Shown: positions 27,301 through 35,232, numbered from the stretch's first letter. The stretch is DNA of 42,499 nucleotides from Bacteroidota bacterium (GCA_013286835.1 JABDEZ010000013.1:1-42499); one strand, 5' to 3'. Notes: generated by a model from the letters alone, not told the origin. Numbers and translations: made by a program.

Positions 27301-27323
27301 TAGCATTTACTTCTTAATCGCAT
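23556..27323 (-). CDS. Secreted SBBP-repeat protein with Ig-like domains and T9SS type A sorting domain (paralogue 2)
   Basis: This 1255-residue protein has the same layout as its downstream neighbour: signal peptide (about 1-22, ending LHAQ), conserved N-terminal domain (about 42-250, FVENKGQ, VRTDIQY, YPNIDWV), seven SBBP units (251-699), Ig/PKD-like modules (about 704-1160) and a type A sorting domain (about 1171-1255). Identity to the neighbour is roughly half in the N-terminal domain but about 94% over the last 250 residues. It should be exported by the type IX system to the surface. It begins 80 bases after the stop of gldE on the same strand, with no terminator between, so co-transcription from gldE is possible. 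The ligand is unknown. Confidence 0.92.
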   Translation of the reverse strand: MRLRSKCYVLFFFGMITHNLHAQNIKATVDQQRKLIDKNSDFSFVENKGQIKDEYNRVRTDIQYKIKTPGVNVFIGNAQLHYQFNKVSTEDKAHVDAYRMDVVLVGANNNAKIISEDKQDYAERYCNDAEAIKSAVAYSFKKITYQNVYPNIDWVLYIKKGTLEYDFIVRPGGDAKKIKIQYNGNTGLDMTTEDGIVAKTPFGTVSEQKPYTYVQSSGKELTSAFVVKNNFVSFTTADCNTTYVIDPQLSWATYYGGAPDPQGEAGTVVAVDATNNVYMAGYTYDANNIATVGAYQTVLNGITNAFLVKFNAAGVRQFATYFGGVGETQATGLAFDNGGYLYMCGTTNGYNGIFTTGGAQTTYGGGINSGFLVKFNNSGVPQWGTYIGGSTEEEANGIAYDNSGSIYVVGNSASPGIATQGAYQTNSLGKDGFIAKYSLSGSLRLITYYGGTGNDYFTGVACDKSGNVYAAGYTSSTSGIATLGAYQSTYGGGISNAFIVKFDSTVQTRAWGTYYGSTATNNAYGIAIDTTRNIYITGYTTSSTSIATPGSAQPTFGGSFDAFLAKFNNSGALLWGTYMGGSGNERGAGIAIDRYGNATITGQTNSSTNIATIGTGVYQTTFGGANDCFVEKYNTLGQRLYGTYYGGSSTDFGFALAYDTSNLLYLCGVTGSPSNITTSGSFQSVYPAGNGHAFLAKFNKDTLFSINQPFVDTLICAGGTFSVGYTTNYILNAGNVFSVYLSNSSGSFASPTLIGSAAGVGPNGSISVTIPPSTALGNGYRIRIVSSNPIYTSPDDYYNINIFSGVSTPLLTSNSPVCVGDSIRLLAANTSSITPVTFNISGPNGFSSSASVSYVPFATGANAGSYTATVIHNGCPAATTSVTVVVNSIIPPTPSANSNSPICSGSAINIHASSIVSPVTYRITGPNGYVSFLQNPIIANADTSRAGYYFIVDTLNGCRSAKDSILVNVTQSIATTVNVVASPGDTVCSGNNFSFVANTTNAGNNPQYQWRIHDVVLGDTAVVGAISNVYGSQFLTSGDIVYCILYSNAQCLLNPIDTSNKVKITILQPSTPVVSIAVSPSNTVAQGTALTFTSTVVLGGANTSYQWYVNGHAVANDTLGTATFHSLADSDVVTLIVHNHVMCANPDSAISNAIRVHITTGISNVEAALNTINLYPNPNNGVMSLTGHLEGLTPNSVQLEILNVIGQLVYTNTIGINNGTLNGAVKIGSNIAEGTYLLRIKADGESRVIRFTVQK
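25227..26573 (-). repeat. Seven tandem SBBP repeats (protein-level) in paralogue 2
   Basis: Units begin near ATYYGG, ATYFGG, GTYIGG, ITYYGG, GTYYGS, GTYMGG and GTYYGG. Spacing is about 60-70 codons, collinear with the repeats of paralogue 1. Confidence 0.88.
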
Positions 27324-27403
27324 AGATGTTATTTAAATCTAGTTTTATAAATAAGGGTGATAGTGAGAAATTACTTGTTGATATGCTTTATTTTTATTTA
27401 TTG

Positions 27404-28759
27404 TTATTCTTCCTCTTCACTCACAGGTTCATTTATTGTGAGTTTCACGCGCAATATCCTCATCTTCTCTATCTCCAGCACAGTAAAATCATACTGCTGA
27501 AAACTAATAGTTTCATTAACAGCCGGGAATTTGCCAGATATCTCTAGTATAAGTCCAGCAAGGCTATCACTTTCTCCACGGGCTGCATCAAACACATCAG
27601 ATGGTTCACCTATAATGCGGCACACATCATTGATAAGCATCCGTCCTTCAAAAATGAAGTTCATATCATCTATTTTCTTATAACTCAGGTCTTCTTCATC
27701 AAATTCGTCCTTTATATCACCTATTATTTCCTCCATTATATCCTCAAGGGTCACTATACCAGAAGTACCTCCAAATTCATCCACCACTACTGCAAAGTGG
27801 ATCCTTTTCTGCTGAAATTCTTTTAAAAGGTCTTCTATGAGCTTCCCTTCATGTATAAAAAAGGCTGGGCGAATAAGTACGTGCCAGTCAAAATCAACTT
27901 CTTCTGTATGTGGTAAAAAGTCTTTGGTATGTATGATACCAGCTATTTTGTCCAGGCTATCTTTAAAAACAGGCAGGCGTGAATAACCCATTTCTATACA
28001 AAACTTTTGCACTTCAGGAAAGGTCATCTCGTAGTCAAGGCCATTTACATCAAGTCTGGTACGCATGATCTGTCGCACCGTGATGTTGCCAAACTTCAGT
28101 ATGCCTTTAAAAATGTTTACCTCTTCACGGGTAGCAGTATGCCCTACTGTTAGCTCTATAGCATGTTCAAAATCTTCACTGCTTATATTATTAAGTGGTT
28201 TGGACGACATACGCCCTTCCAGGAAATTGGTGGAATTAACCAACATGCGACTTACAGGCCTGAAAACACCAAAGAAAAACCTTAACAGTGGTGCCGAAAA
28301 CAAAGCCATCCGCAGGTTGTTTTGTGTAGCATATACTTTGGGCAAAACCTCACCAAAAAGTACCAATAAAAAAGTGACGATAACTACTTGTATGAAAAAA
28401 AGCAGTGCATGACTAATAACGAAGAAACTTGCAAACTCATTTACCAACACATTCGTAGTAATGATAATTGCGATGTTGATAAAACTATTGGCTACCACTA
28501 TGGTGGCCAGCAGCATTTTAGGATGGTCCAGGAGTTGTATAACCTGGCGTGCACCTGCGGTTTCCTTGGTTTTAAAATAGTTGATGTCCTTAGCCGTTAA
28601 AGAGAAATAAGCGGTTTCAGAACCTGCGGTTATAGCGGTCATCAGCAACAGGGCAAGTATGATGATGACGAATACAGTGACATTTGAGGCGGAAAATGCT
28701 GCAGGTGCCTGCAGTAATAAAGTTGTTAGTATCGTATCGCCTTCAGGTGTACTTTCCAA
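27404..28759 (-). CDS. gldE: Gliding motility-associated protein GldE, CNNM/HlyC-CorC family
   Basis: This 451-residue membrane protein has a DUF21/CNNM domain with about four helices (about 28-190), including AGSETAYFSLT and FGEVLPKVYA. A CBS pair follows (about 220-335, IMRTRLDV, GYSRLPVF, VVVDEFGGTSGIVTLED), then a CorC_HlyC domain ending in an acidic EEEE tail. GldE is associated with gliding and type IX secretion in Bacteroidetes. The mutY-ssb-gldE order supports the name over a generic hemolysin-like protein. The start is TTG at 28759, forced by an in-frame TAG three codons upstream (28766-28768). The usual partner gldD does not follow; a T9SS cargo gene does. Confidence 0.88.
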   Translation of the reverse strand: MESTPEGDTILTTLLLQAPAAFSASNVTVFVIIILALLLMTAITAGSETAYFSLTAKDINYFKTKETAGARQVIQLLDHPKMLLATIVVANSFINIAIIITTNVLVNEFASFFVISHALLFFIQVVIVTFLLVLFGEVLPKVYATQNNLRMALFSAPLLRFFFGVFRPVSRMLVNSTNFLEGRMSSKPLNNISSEDFEHAIELTVGHTATREEVNIFKGILKFGNITVRQIMRTRLDVNGLDYEMTFPEVQKFCIEMGYSRLPVFKDSLDKIAGIIHTKDFLPHTEEVDFDWHVLIRPAFFIHEGKLIEDLLKEFQQKRIHFAVVVDEFGGTSGIVTLEDIMEEIIGDIKDEFDEEDLSYKKIDDMNFIFEGRMLINDVCRIIGEPSDVFDAARGESDSLAGLILEISGKFPAVNETISFQQYDFTVLEIEKMRILRVKLTINEPVSEEEE

Positions 28760-28789
28760 GGTTAACTAGTTTGGTTAATTGTATAAAAT

Positions 28790-28825
28790 TAAAAAAAGGG
28801 ATGGACTTATACCAATCCATCCCTT
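28790..28825 (-). terminator. Intrinsic terminator of ssb
   Basis: On the minus strand, AAGGGATGGA and TCCATCCCTT form a ten-bp stem around a ten-base loop, followed by a T-tract. It separates ssb from gldE. Confidence 0.88.
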
Positions 28826-28845
28826 AATTATATATAATTTAATAT

Positions 28846-29295
28846 TCAAAAGGGCAGATCATCTTTGCCACCTATGCCTATACTCCCTGCATCAAAGCTA
28901 ATATCCGGGGTACTGCTGTCATCTTGGTGGTGTTCTGCGGTAGGCAGATCTGTCCCGTTTTCTTTTCTTTTATCCAGCATTACCAGGTTGTCTCCAACTA
29001 TTTCTGTGCTGAAACGGCGATTCTTATCTTTATCTTCCCAGTTACGGGTACGCAGGCGCCCCTCTATAAATACAAGGCTGCCTTTATGCAAATATTTCTG
29101 TGCAAGTTCTGCGAGGCCACGCCACAATACTACCGTATGCCATTCTGTTTGTGATACCAGGTTGCCGCTTTTATCTTTGAAAGTTTCAGTAGTGGCTAGT
29201 GGAAATTTTGCTACTGCTATATTTCCTTCCAGGTATTGCAAATCCGGATCCTTACCTAAATTCCCTATCAGCATCACCCTATTAACACCTCTCAT
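28846..29295 (-). CDS. ssb: Single-stranded DNA-binding protein
   Basis: This 149-residue protein has an N-terminal OB fold (about 1-108) beginning GVNRVMLIGNLGKDPD and including TEWHTVVLWRGLAELAQKY and a VFIEGRLRTR strand. An acidic, disordered linker leads to the C-terminal tip DDLPF, which docks partner proteins of replication and repair. It binds single-stranded DNA as a tetramer. It lies between mutY and gldE, a conserved order in Bacteroidetes, with only 44 bases to the end of the upstream mutY gene when read on the minus strand, so the two are probably co-transcribed and end at the hairpin 28790-28825. Confidence 0.97.
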   Translation of the reverse strand: MRGVNRVMLIGNLGKDPDLQYLEGNIAVAKFPLATTETFKDKSGNLVSQTEWHTVVLWRGLAELAQKYLHKGSLVFIEGRLRTRNWEDKDKNRRFSTEIVGDNLVMLDKRKENGTDLPTAEHHQDDSSTPDISFDAGSIGIGGKDDLPF

Positions 29296-29339
29296 ACGTA
29301 GTTCAATTTTCTGGTGACAAAAATTTATTCTAAAGTCTA

Positions 29340-30413
29340 TTAAAAGTATAAATTTTTTTCTAAAAAATGTATGACCGTTTTAGGGAATGCGAAATTTTTT
29401 AACGCATCCCGGGTCACCCACATACCTTTATTTCCAGGCACATCTATCACTTTGTCACCCTGCAGCACAAAAAACGAGGTCTTAATAATACGGTGAGTCA
29501 ATCGTTGGCTATGACTACCCGCATATTCTATCTCATCGCGTACACTCAGCGCTTTAACCACCTCATGATTTTTAAACGTTGCTTTATCCAGCTCGTGATC
29601 GTGCTCTACTAGCAACAGTTCGTATAGGTTTTCCCAAATATCTTTAGGGCCTCGTTTCTGTATCCATATTTTCTCGCTGCAATTCAGCAACAAGTAATGA
29701 AAATAACGCTCCTTTACTATCAGCTTCTTGTTTTTCACTGGCAGCAGGCTAATGGTATCCTGTCTTAATGCCACACAATGTTCCTGTAAGGGACAGCGTT
29801 GGCAGGCGGGAACTTTTGGGGTACACACTGTGGCTCCAAGATCCATTATGGCCTGGTTATACCCTGCACTGTCGGTTGTATCCAGCAGTTCCTGCGCCAG
29901 CTCCTGGAATTGCTTTTTGCCATTTGTAGTATCACTAGGCTCAGCTATACCAAAATAACGGGCCAATACCCGATATACGTTCCCATCTACCACAGCATAC
30001 GGGAGGCCATATGCAAACGATGCTATTGCTGCAGCAGTATAAGGGCCAATTCCTTTCAGTGCCAATATACCATCATAATCTGCAGGAAATACGCCTCCAT
30101 ATTCGCTTGCAATCATCCGGGCAGTCGCCAACATATTTTTGCATCGATTATAATATCCCAGCCCCTGCCATATGCGAAACACCTCTTCATCAGCGGCATT
30201 GGCCATATCGCCTATTGTAGGGTATGTCGTCGTAAATTTTATATAGTAAGGTAATCCTTGCTGTGCCCGTGTTTGCTGCAATATTATTTCAGACAACCAT
30301 ATCTTGTACGGATCCTTTTCCTGTTTCCAGGGCAGGCTTCTCTCATTTTCCGTCTCATGCCATGTCATCAGTTGCTTAGTAAAGTATTTTTTCAGCCTAT
30401 TTGTCGTTTCCAT
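29340..30413 (-). CDS. mutY: A/G-specific adenine DNA glycosylase
   Basis: This 357-residue enzyme removes adenine mispaired with 8-oxoguanine. The catalytic glutamate is Glu42 in SEIILQQTR and the catalytic aspartate is Asp143 in VVDGNVYRVLARY. The helix-hairpin-helix is LKGIGPYTAAAIASF. The iron-sulphur cluster cysteines are C197, C204, C207 and C213, with the C-x6-C-x2-C-x5-C spacing. A C-terminal NUDIX-like domain (about 225-357) recognises 8-oxoguanine. The ATG at 30413 is preferred over one at 30437, since family members begin a few residues before the first helix. It diverges from tktN. Confidence 0.96.
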   Translation of the reverse strand: METTNRLKKYFTKQLMTWHETENERSLPWKQEKDPYKIWLSEIILQQTRAQQGLPYYIKFTTTYPTIGDMANAADEEVFRIWQGLGYYNRCKNMLATARMIASEYGGVFPADYDGILALKGIGPYTAAAIASFAYGLPYAVVDGNVYRVLARYFGIAEPSDTTNGKKQFQELAQELLDTTDSAGYNQAIMDLGATVCTPKVPACQRCPLQEHCVALRQDTISLLPVKNKKLIVKERYFHYLLLNCSEKIWIQKRGPKDIWENLYELLLVEHDHELDKATFKNHEVVKALSVRDEIEYAGSHSQRLTHRIIKTSFFVLQGDKVIDVPGNKGMWVTRDALKNFAFPKTVIHFLEKNLYF

Positions 30414-30508
30414 CCTGTACAAATTTACTTTACCCACAGCATTGTAATTTTTTTTCTTAAAAGTTCAGGTTATAAATTTTAATTTCGCCGCATAATTTTC
30501 AGTTTATT

Positions 30509-31348
30509 ATGAACACAGGTCAGTTGAGAGAGGTAGCATCGCAGGTGCGCAGAGACATTATTCGCATGGTACATTCTGCTCAAAGCGGGCATCCGGGAGG
30601 CTCCCTTGGTTGCACCGATTTTATGGTTGCATTGTACTTCAGTGCAATGAAAAGAAAAGAAACTTTTCATATGGACGGAATAGATGAGGATCTTTTCTTT
30701 CTGTCAAATGGTCATATTTCACCACTTTTCTATAGTGTTCTGGCACGTACAGGTCACTTCCCGGTAAGCGAACTGGCAACATTCCGCAAGCTGGAGTCAA
30801 GGTTGCAGGGCCACCCCGCTACCTTAGAGCATTTACCAGGCATACGCATAGCAAGTGGTTCTCTCGGTCAAGGTATGAGTGTTGCCGCAGGTGCCGCATT
30901 GGCTAAAAAGCTCAATAAAGATGAACATCTTGTTTACTCCCTGCATGGCGATGGCGAATTGCAGGAAGGACAGAACTGGGAAGCGATAATGTTTGCTGCC
31001 CACCATAAAATAGATAACCTCATTGCAACCATCGATGTAAATGGTCAACAAATAGACGGCCCTACAAATGCAGTAATGGGCTTGGGCTCCCTGCACGATA
31101 AGTTCACTGCTTTTGGATGGGATGTCCTGGAAATGAACGGCAATGACATGGTCGAAGTATTGGACGGGCTGGAACGAGCAAAAGCAGCAGCAGGCAAAGG
31201 CAAACCGGTATGCATACTTATGACAACAGTAATGGGTCAGGGTATATCGTTTATGGAAGGCACCCATGAATGGCATGGTATTGCCCCTAATGATGCTCAG
31301 CTTGCAACAGGATTGCTGGAAGCACTGGAAACCTTAGGAGATTATTAA
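30509..31348 (+). CDS. Transketolase, N-terminal (thiamine diphosphate-binding) subunit
   Basis: This 279-residue protein corresponds to the first half of transketolase. AQSGHPGGSLG opens the active site and GDGELQEGQNWEA is the thiamine diphosphate and metal motif, with VNGQQIDGPT as the following strand. Split transketolases have a second gene for the pyrimidine-binding half, and the two subunits together move two-carbon units in the non-oxidative pentose phosphate pathway. The partner would normally follow directly but is absent here: a terminator and a lipoprotein gene follow instead. The protein ends naturally (EALETLGDY), so it is not a broken full-length gene. It diverges from mutY across about 95 bases. 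Confidence 0.9.
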   Translation: MNTGQLREVASQVRRDIIRMVHSAQSGHPGGSLGCTDFMVALYFSAMKRKETFHMDGIDEDLFFLSNGHISPLFYSVLARTGHFPVSELATFRKLESRLQGHPATLEHLPGIRIASGSLGQGMSVAAGAALAKKLNKDEHLVYSLHGDGELQEGQNWEAIMFAAHHKIDNLIATIDVNGQQIDGPTNAVMGLGSLHDKFTAFGWDVLEMNGNDMVEVLDGLERAKAAAGKGKPVCILMTTVMGQGISFMEGTHEWHGIAPNDAQLATGLLEALETLGDY

Positions 31349-31362
31349 AGTTTTGCGATAAC

Positions 31363-31384
31363 GGATAGCACCTATCCTTTTTAT
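31363..31384 (+). terminator. Short intrinsic terminator of the transketolase subunit gene
   Basis: GGATAG and CTATCC form a six-bp stem with a three-base loop, followed by TTTTTATT. It starts 14 bases after the stop codon. Confidence 0.7.
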
Positions 31385-31394
31385 TAGTAATTTC

Positions 31395-31437
31395 AACAGA
31401 TGATTGCTGGTGCAATATTTGCTGGCAATCATCTGTT
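31395..31437 (+). repeat. Perfect 13-bp hairpin ending nine bases before a lipoprotein start
   Basis: AACAGATGATTGC and GCAATCATCTGTT are separated by 17 bases. No T-tract follows. It may be a 5' leader structure of the gene at 31447, or a second terminator for the transketolase subunit gene. Confidence 0.65.
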
Positions 31438-31446
31438 ATTTAGTTT

Positions 31447-31878
31447 ATGAAAAAAGTCATCATTTTTTTATCAGCAGGTATTTTAGCTATGGCTATTGTA
31501 TCATCATGCACTAAAACCAGCCAGCCAGCCACACCTTATTCCAATTTATACGGCAAATGGAAAATCGTTCAGGAAGCTTTCGATGATACCAATACCGGCA
31601 AGCTCGATAGCAATCAGGTATCAAACCTCGCCGCCAATGATATCGAATCAATTCAGTTCAATAAAGACAGCACTGGCACACATTACATCACTTTCAATGG
31701 GACTAAAGAAGATTACAACTTCAAGTGGACTTTGATAGATAATTACTCCGAAATACAAATGGTTACTTATGGCGGCGATACCCTTGTATCCAGAATAGAG
31801 TCTTTATACTCTTCCACACTTACGCTTATGAATTATACCAATCCGCAACTCAGCTGGTATATTCTTAAGAAACAATAA
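31447..31878 (+). CDS. Lipoprotein, lipocalin-like
   Basis: This 143-residue protein has a type II signal peptide with the lipid cysteine at residue 21 (IVSSC). The mature domain opens with LYGKWKIVQE, the first-strand tryptophan pattern of the lipocalin-like lipoproteins common in Bacteroidetes. It continues as an antiparallel beta barrel (IESIQFNKDSTG, YNFKWTLIDN, LTLMNYTNPQLSWYIL). It is probably anchored to an outer or inner membrane facing the periplasm. The ligand is unknown. A strong hairpin sits just before the start. The gene converges on trhO with a nine-base gap. Confidence 0.75.
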   Translation: MKKVIIFLSAGILAMAIVSSCTKTSQPATPYSNLYGKWKIVQEAFDDTNTGKLDSNQVSNLAANDIESIQFNKDSTGTHYITFNGTKEDYNFKWTLIDNYSEIQMVTYGGDTLVSRIESLYSSTLTLMNYTNPQLSWYILKKQ

Positions 31879-31887
31879 CAACTTTAA

Positions 31888-32925
31888 TTATCGCAAACGT
31901 CTTCTCAATGGGTGATCTTTCGATTTATTAAAGACCATTGTTCCATTTTCCCTGCCTGCACGCCTTTGTTTCTGTTCGTCTTCAGGCAATTGCTTTTCAT
32001 CCCGGCATTCGGTACTGCAGCATCCATCATACTCTTCTGCACAATCTTCGCACTGTATAAACAATAAATGACAGCCATCATTTTTGCAGTTGGTATGCGT
32101 ATCGCTGGGCTTACCACATATGTGGCACTTAGATATTATATCATCTGTTATTCTTTCTCCCAGCCTGTCGTCAAATACAAAGTTCTTACCAATAAATTTC
32201 AAAGGCAGGTTTTCTTCTTTTGCCTTCCGCGCATATTCTATTATGCCCCCCTCCAGTTGAAAAACATTTTTAAAACCATTATGCAGCAAGTATGCGCTGG
32301 CTTTTTCGCAACGTATGCCACCGGTACAGTACATAACTATGTTCCTGTCCTTTTTATCACTTAGCATTTCTGCTGCCATAGGTAATTGGTCCCTAAAGGT
32401 ATCAGATGGCACCTCAAGTGCATTATGAAAATGACCTACTTCATATTCATAATGGTTGCGCATATCTACCACAATAGTATCGGGCTGTTCAGTAAGCGCA
32501 TTAAATTCGGCAGCTTTAAGATGTGTACCCATTTTTGACGAGTCGAAAGTTGGATCTTCAATGCCATCGGCAACTATCTTTGGGCGCACTTTAACGCGCA
32601 GCACCCAAAACGATTTGCCATCATCATCAACTGCTACATTCAGCCGCACACCATCCAGCTCCGGCGTTATACCATACAACGTATCTCTAAAGGCATCAAA
32701 ATTACTCTCTGGCACACTTGCTTGTGCATTTATCCCCTCATTGGCTACGTATATACGGCCAAACACATTCAATGCATAAAACTTCTTGTATAATTCATCC
32801 CTGAAGGCTTCAGGATTTGCAATATGGAAATACTTGTAAAAGGATACTGTTACACGTCGCTCTGTTTCTTCATACATGCGCTGCTTCAGTTCCTCATTCG
32901 ATATCCGGTTGTGTAACACTGGCAT
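31888..32925 (-). CDS. trhO: tRNA uridine(34) hydroxylase, rhodanese-related
   Basis: This 345-residue protein belongs to the TrhO/YceA (UPF0176) family. An N-terminal acylphosphatase-like domain contains [14 protein letters not shown] rhodanese domain (about 140-240) contains [15 protein letters not shown] and the active-site loop [11 protein letters not shown] cysteine-rich C-terminal region ([21 protein letters not shown]) probably binds zinc. TrhO hydroxylates uridine-34 of some tRNAs to form 5-hydroxyuridine, using the rhodanese cysteine. ATG start. A full -7 element lies about 30 bases upstream. Confidence 0.93.
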   Translation of the reverse strand: MPVLHNRISNEELKQRMYEETERRVTVSFYKYFHIANPEAFRDELYKKFYALNVFGRIYVANEGINAQASVPESNFDAFRDTLYGITPELDGVRLNVAVDDDGKSFWVLRVKVRPKIVADGIEDPTFDSSKMGTHLKAAEFNALTEQPDTIVVDMRNHYEYEVGHFHNALEVPSDTFRDQLPMAAEMLSDKKDRNIVMYCTGGIRCEKASAYLLHNGFKNVFQLEGGIIEYARKAKEENLPLKFIGKNFVFDDRLGERITDDIISKCHICGKPSDTHTNCKNDGCHLLFIQCEDCAEEYDGCCSTECRDEKQLPEDEQKQRRAGRENGTMVFNKSKDHPLRRRLR

Positions 32926-32953
32926 GGTGCTGTTCCGTTTTTTTAATGAGGAT

Positions 32954-32962
32954 GCAAATTTA
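32954..32962 (-). promoter_or_regulatory. -7 element upstream of trhO
   Basis: TAAATTTGC on the minus strand fits TAnnTTTG and lies about 28 bases before the ATG. No clear -33 element. Confidence 0.4.
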
Positions 32963-33006
32963 AAACAAAATTTGCTCTGTACCTCACGCTGAAGCGATGG
33001 TTCATA

Positions 33007-33912
33007 TCAATCAAACAACCCACCACTATTATACATCACAGGAGGTTTTATATCTGTACTATGACGCGCGTTCATTTCTTGTATAAAATACTTTATCAAT
33101 TCAGGAGAGTGTAATTCATCGTGCTGATGCATGAAAAAATAGCAAGTCTCAAGTCCTTCCTCCATCCACTTCCCTATACGTTCCACCCACTCATCTATCC
33201 TTGTATAGTCTGTAGGATGCAACCCATTACCCACAAAGCGGATAAAAGTCTCAGGGGTCGAGAGGTGCATATGTACACAATCGCGTCTGCCTGCAGCATC
33301 TGTTATAACAGTTCCACGCTTTTGTTTCTTAAGGAAGGTGTACAAGTCTGTATTGTATCCTTCCCTATTACTGTACCAATCTGGGCTGCGGAGTTCGAGA
33401 AACAAATCTACATCGTGCGGAATATCGGTTATGAACTGTTCTATGGTGTCTAGTTGTTTTAGGCTCATGGTAGGATGAGGCATCAGGAATATGGGACCAA
33501 GGTTTTCGCCAAATTCTGAGATGACTGACAAATACTGATCTACATCATATTTAGTATCCTTGAGACGTTTATAATGGGTGATAGACTGTGTAAACTTAGG
33601 GCAGAACATAAAGTCTTTTGTAACAATGCTTTTCCATTTGCGTACCTGCTCGGCAGGATGCAGGTTATAGAAAAATCCGTTGAACTCAATAGCATTGAAC
33701 TGCTCGGCGTACACTTTGAAAAAATCTTTTTCTTTAGTGCCTTTGGGATAAAGTTTTCCTACCCAGTCTTTTCGCCCCCATTTTGCACATCCTATATAAA
33801 ATTTAGTATTGCCTTTGCCACTAGCAAGTATATCCGTCGTCACTTTCGGATCCACAGGCAATCTAAAATCAATTTTACTTAGTTCATTCTCAGGTAATCT
33901 GCCAAAATCCAT
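33007..33912 (-). CDS. DUF72 family protein (YecE-like)
   Basis: This 301-residue protein has the DUF72 TIM-barrel pattern: FYIGCAKWGRKDWVGKLYP near the start, then FNAIEFNGFFYNLHP, the KWKSIVTKDFMFCPKFTQSITH strand, and a late VHMHLSTPETFIRFVGN segment. The family is widespread but its biochemical role is not established. It precedes trhO on the same strand by about 80 bases and may share a transcript with it. A pgk terminator lies just upstream. Confidence 0.9.
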   Translation of the reverse strand: MDFGRLPENELSKIDFRLPVDPKVTTDILASGKGNTKFYIGCAKWGRKDWVGKLYPKGTKEKDFFKVYAEQFNAIEFNGFFYNLHPAEQVRKWKSIVTKDFMFCPKFTQSITHYKRLKDTKYDVDQYLSVISEFGENLGPIFLMPHPTMSLKQLDTIEQFITDIPHDVDLFLELRSPDWYSNREGYNTDLYTFLKKQKRGTVITDAAGRRDCVHMHLSTPETFIRFVGNGLHPTDYTRIDEWVERIGKWMEEGLETCYFFMHQHDELHSPELIKYFIQEMNARHSTDIKPPVMYNSGGLFD

Positions 33913-33955
33913 AGCAATGCTTTACCCTAAAATTACTACTAAAGATGTGTATCTT

Positions 33956-33996
33956 AAAAATAAAAGTACCCTGTGCTATTATAAACAACAGGGTAC
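33956..33996 (-). terminator. Intrinsic terminator of pgk
   Basis: On the minus strand, GTACCCTGT and ACAGGGTAC form a nine-bp stem around a 13-base loop, followed by TTTTATTTTT. It lies 21 bases after the pgk stop. Confidence 0.9.
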
Positions 33997-34017
33997 ATTA
34001 CAAATATCAATTAGTAT

Positions 34018-35232
34018 TTACTTTCCTTTTATAGCTGCTATTCCCGGCAGTTCTTTTCCTTCAAAGTATTCCAGCATGGCGCCACCACCGGTCGATACAT
34101 AGCTTACTTTGTCTGCAAGGCCAAACTTGTTAATGGCGGCAACACTATCACCACCACCCACTAAAGAGAATGCGCCATTTTTAGTAGCTGCAACAACGGC
34201 ATCAGCTATAGCCTTTGTACCGTGTTGGAATTTCTCCATCTCAAATACCCCCATCGGGCCATTCCACAAAATAGTTTTAGAATCCTTGATCACTTTAGTG
34301 AATTCAGCTATAGCCATCACTCCAATATCAAGTCCCATCCAGCCGTCTGGTATCTGTTCATTATTTGCAGACGACGTATTTGCATCAGCAGCAAATTTAT
34401 CTGCGATAATGCTGTCAGACGGCAGATGTATGCAAACTCCTTTTTCATCTGCCTTTTTCATCAGTGCAAGCGCCACATCCAGCTTATCTTCTTCGCAAAG
34501 CGAATTGCCTATATGGCCTCCTTCAGCCTTATAGAAAGTATATGCCATACCTCCACCAATTATGATATCGGTTGCCTTATCCAGCAGGTTCTCAATGATC
34601 GTTATTTTATCAGATACTTTCGCACCGCCAATTATTGCTGTAAATGGCTTTTTGCTATTGTGCAAAACTTCTTCTGCAGCAATCACCTCACTTTCCATTA
34701 GTGCGCCAAACATTCTTTTATCTGGTGCAAAAAACTGCGCTATAATAGCTGTTGATGCATGTGCGCGATGGGCCGTACCAAATGCATCGTTTACATATAC
34801 ATTGCCCAATTTAGCCAGCTTTTCAGCAAAATCTTTATCACCTTTCTCCTCCTCTTTATAAAAACGCAGATTTTCAAGCAGCAATACTGCTCCTGCCTTT
34901 AAATTTTTCGCCTTTTCAACAGCGTCAGTGCCTGTACAATCCTCAGCAAAAAGCACTTGTGTACCCAGCAGGTCAGATAAATGATTAAGAATGGGTTTTA
35001 ATGAAAAATCAGCAAGTGTAAGGTTCGGCTTTTTCTCAATGTCTTTCAGTGGACGTCCCCAATGGCTCATCAATATTACACTGCCACCATCACTGAGTAT
35101 CTTCTTTATAGTAGGTATAGCAGCACGTATGCGATTGTCGTCTGTTATCTTACCATCTTTAATAGGCACATTAAAATCTACCCGTACCAGTGCTTTCTCA
35201 CCACTAAAATTATGACTGCTGAATATACTCAT
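34018..35232 (-). CDS. pgk: Phosphoglycerate kinase
   Basis: This 404-residue enzyme transfers the acyl phosphate of 1,3-bisphosphoglycerate to ADP in glycolysis. The N-terminal signature is [18 protein letters not shown], the [12 protein letters not shown] strand, the nucleotide-loop GMAYTF region and the C-terminal GGGDSVAAI and [13 protein letters not shown] are all present. Downstream of gapA on the same strand, but a hairpin (35303-35340) separates them. The ATG at 35232 is preferred over an upstream in-frame ATG at 35265, because the family starts within about ten residues of the VDFNVP strand. Confidence 0.97.
   Translation of the reverse strand: MSIFSSHNFSGEKALVRVDFNVPIKDGKITDDNRIRAAIPTIKKILSDGGSVILMSHWGRPLKDIEKKPNLTLADFSLKPILNHLSDLLGTQVLFAEDCTGTDAVEKAKNLKAGAVLLLENLRFYKEEEKGDKDFAEKLAKLGNVYVNDAFGTAHRAHASTAIIAQFFAPDKRMFGALMESEVIAAEEVLHNSKKPFTAIIGGAKVSDKITIIENLLDKATDIIIGGGMAYTFYKAEGGHIGNSLCEEDKLDVALALMKKADEKGVCIHLPSDSIIADKFAADANTSSANNEQIPDGWMGLDIGVMAIAEFTKVIKDSKTILWNGPMGVFEMEKFQHGTKAIADAVVAATKNGAFSLVGGGDSVAAINKFGLADKVSYVSTGGGAMLEYFEGKELPGIAAIKGK

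Noticed and set aside
19566-27323. Tandem repeats in this region as a possible CRISPR or satellite array
   Set aside because: The periodicity is about 190 bases with degenerate sequence, it is in frame, and it encodes SBBP protein repeats.
30509-31348. Transketolase gene as a truncated pseudogene
   Set aside because: The length and natural end match the N-terminal subunit family, and a terminator follows directly.
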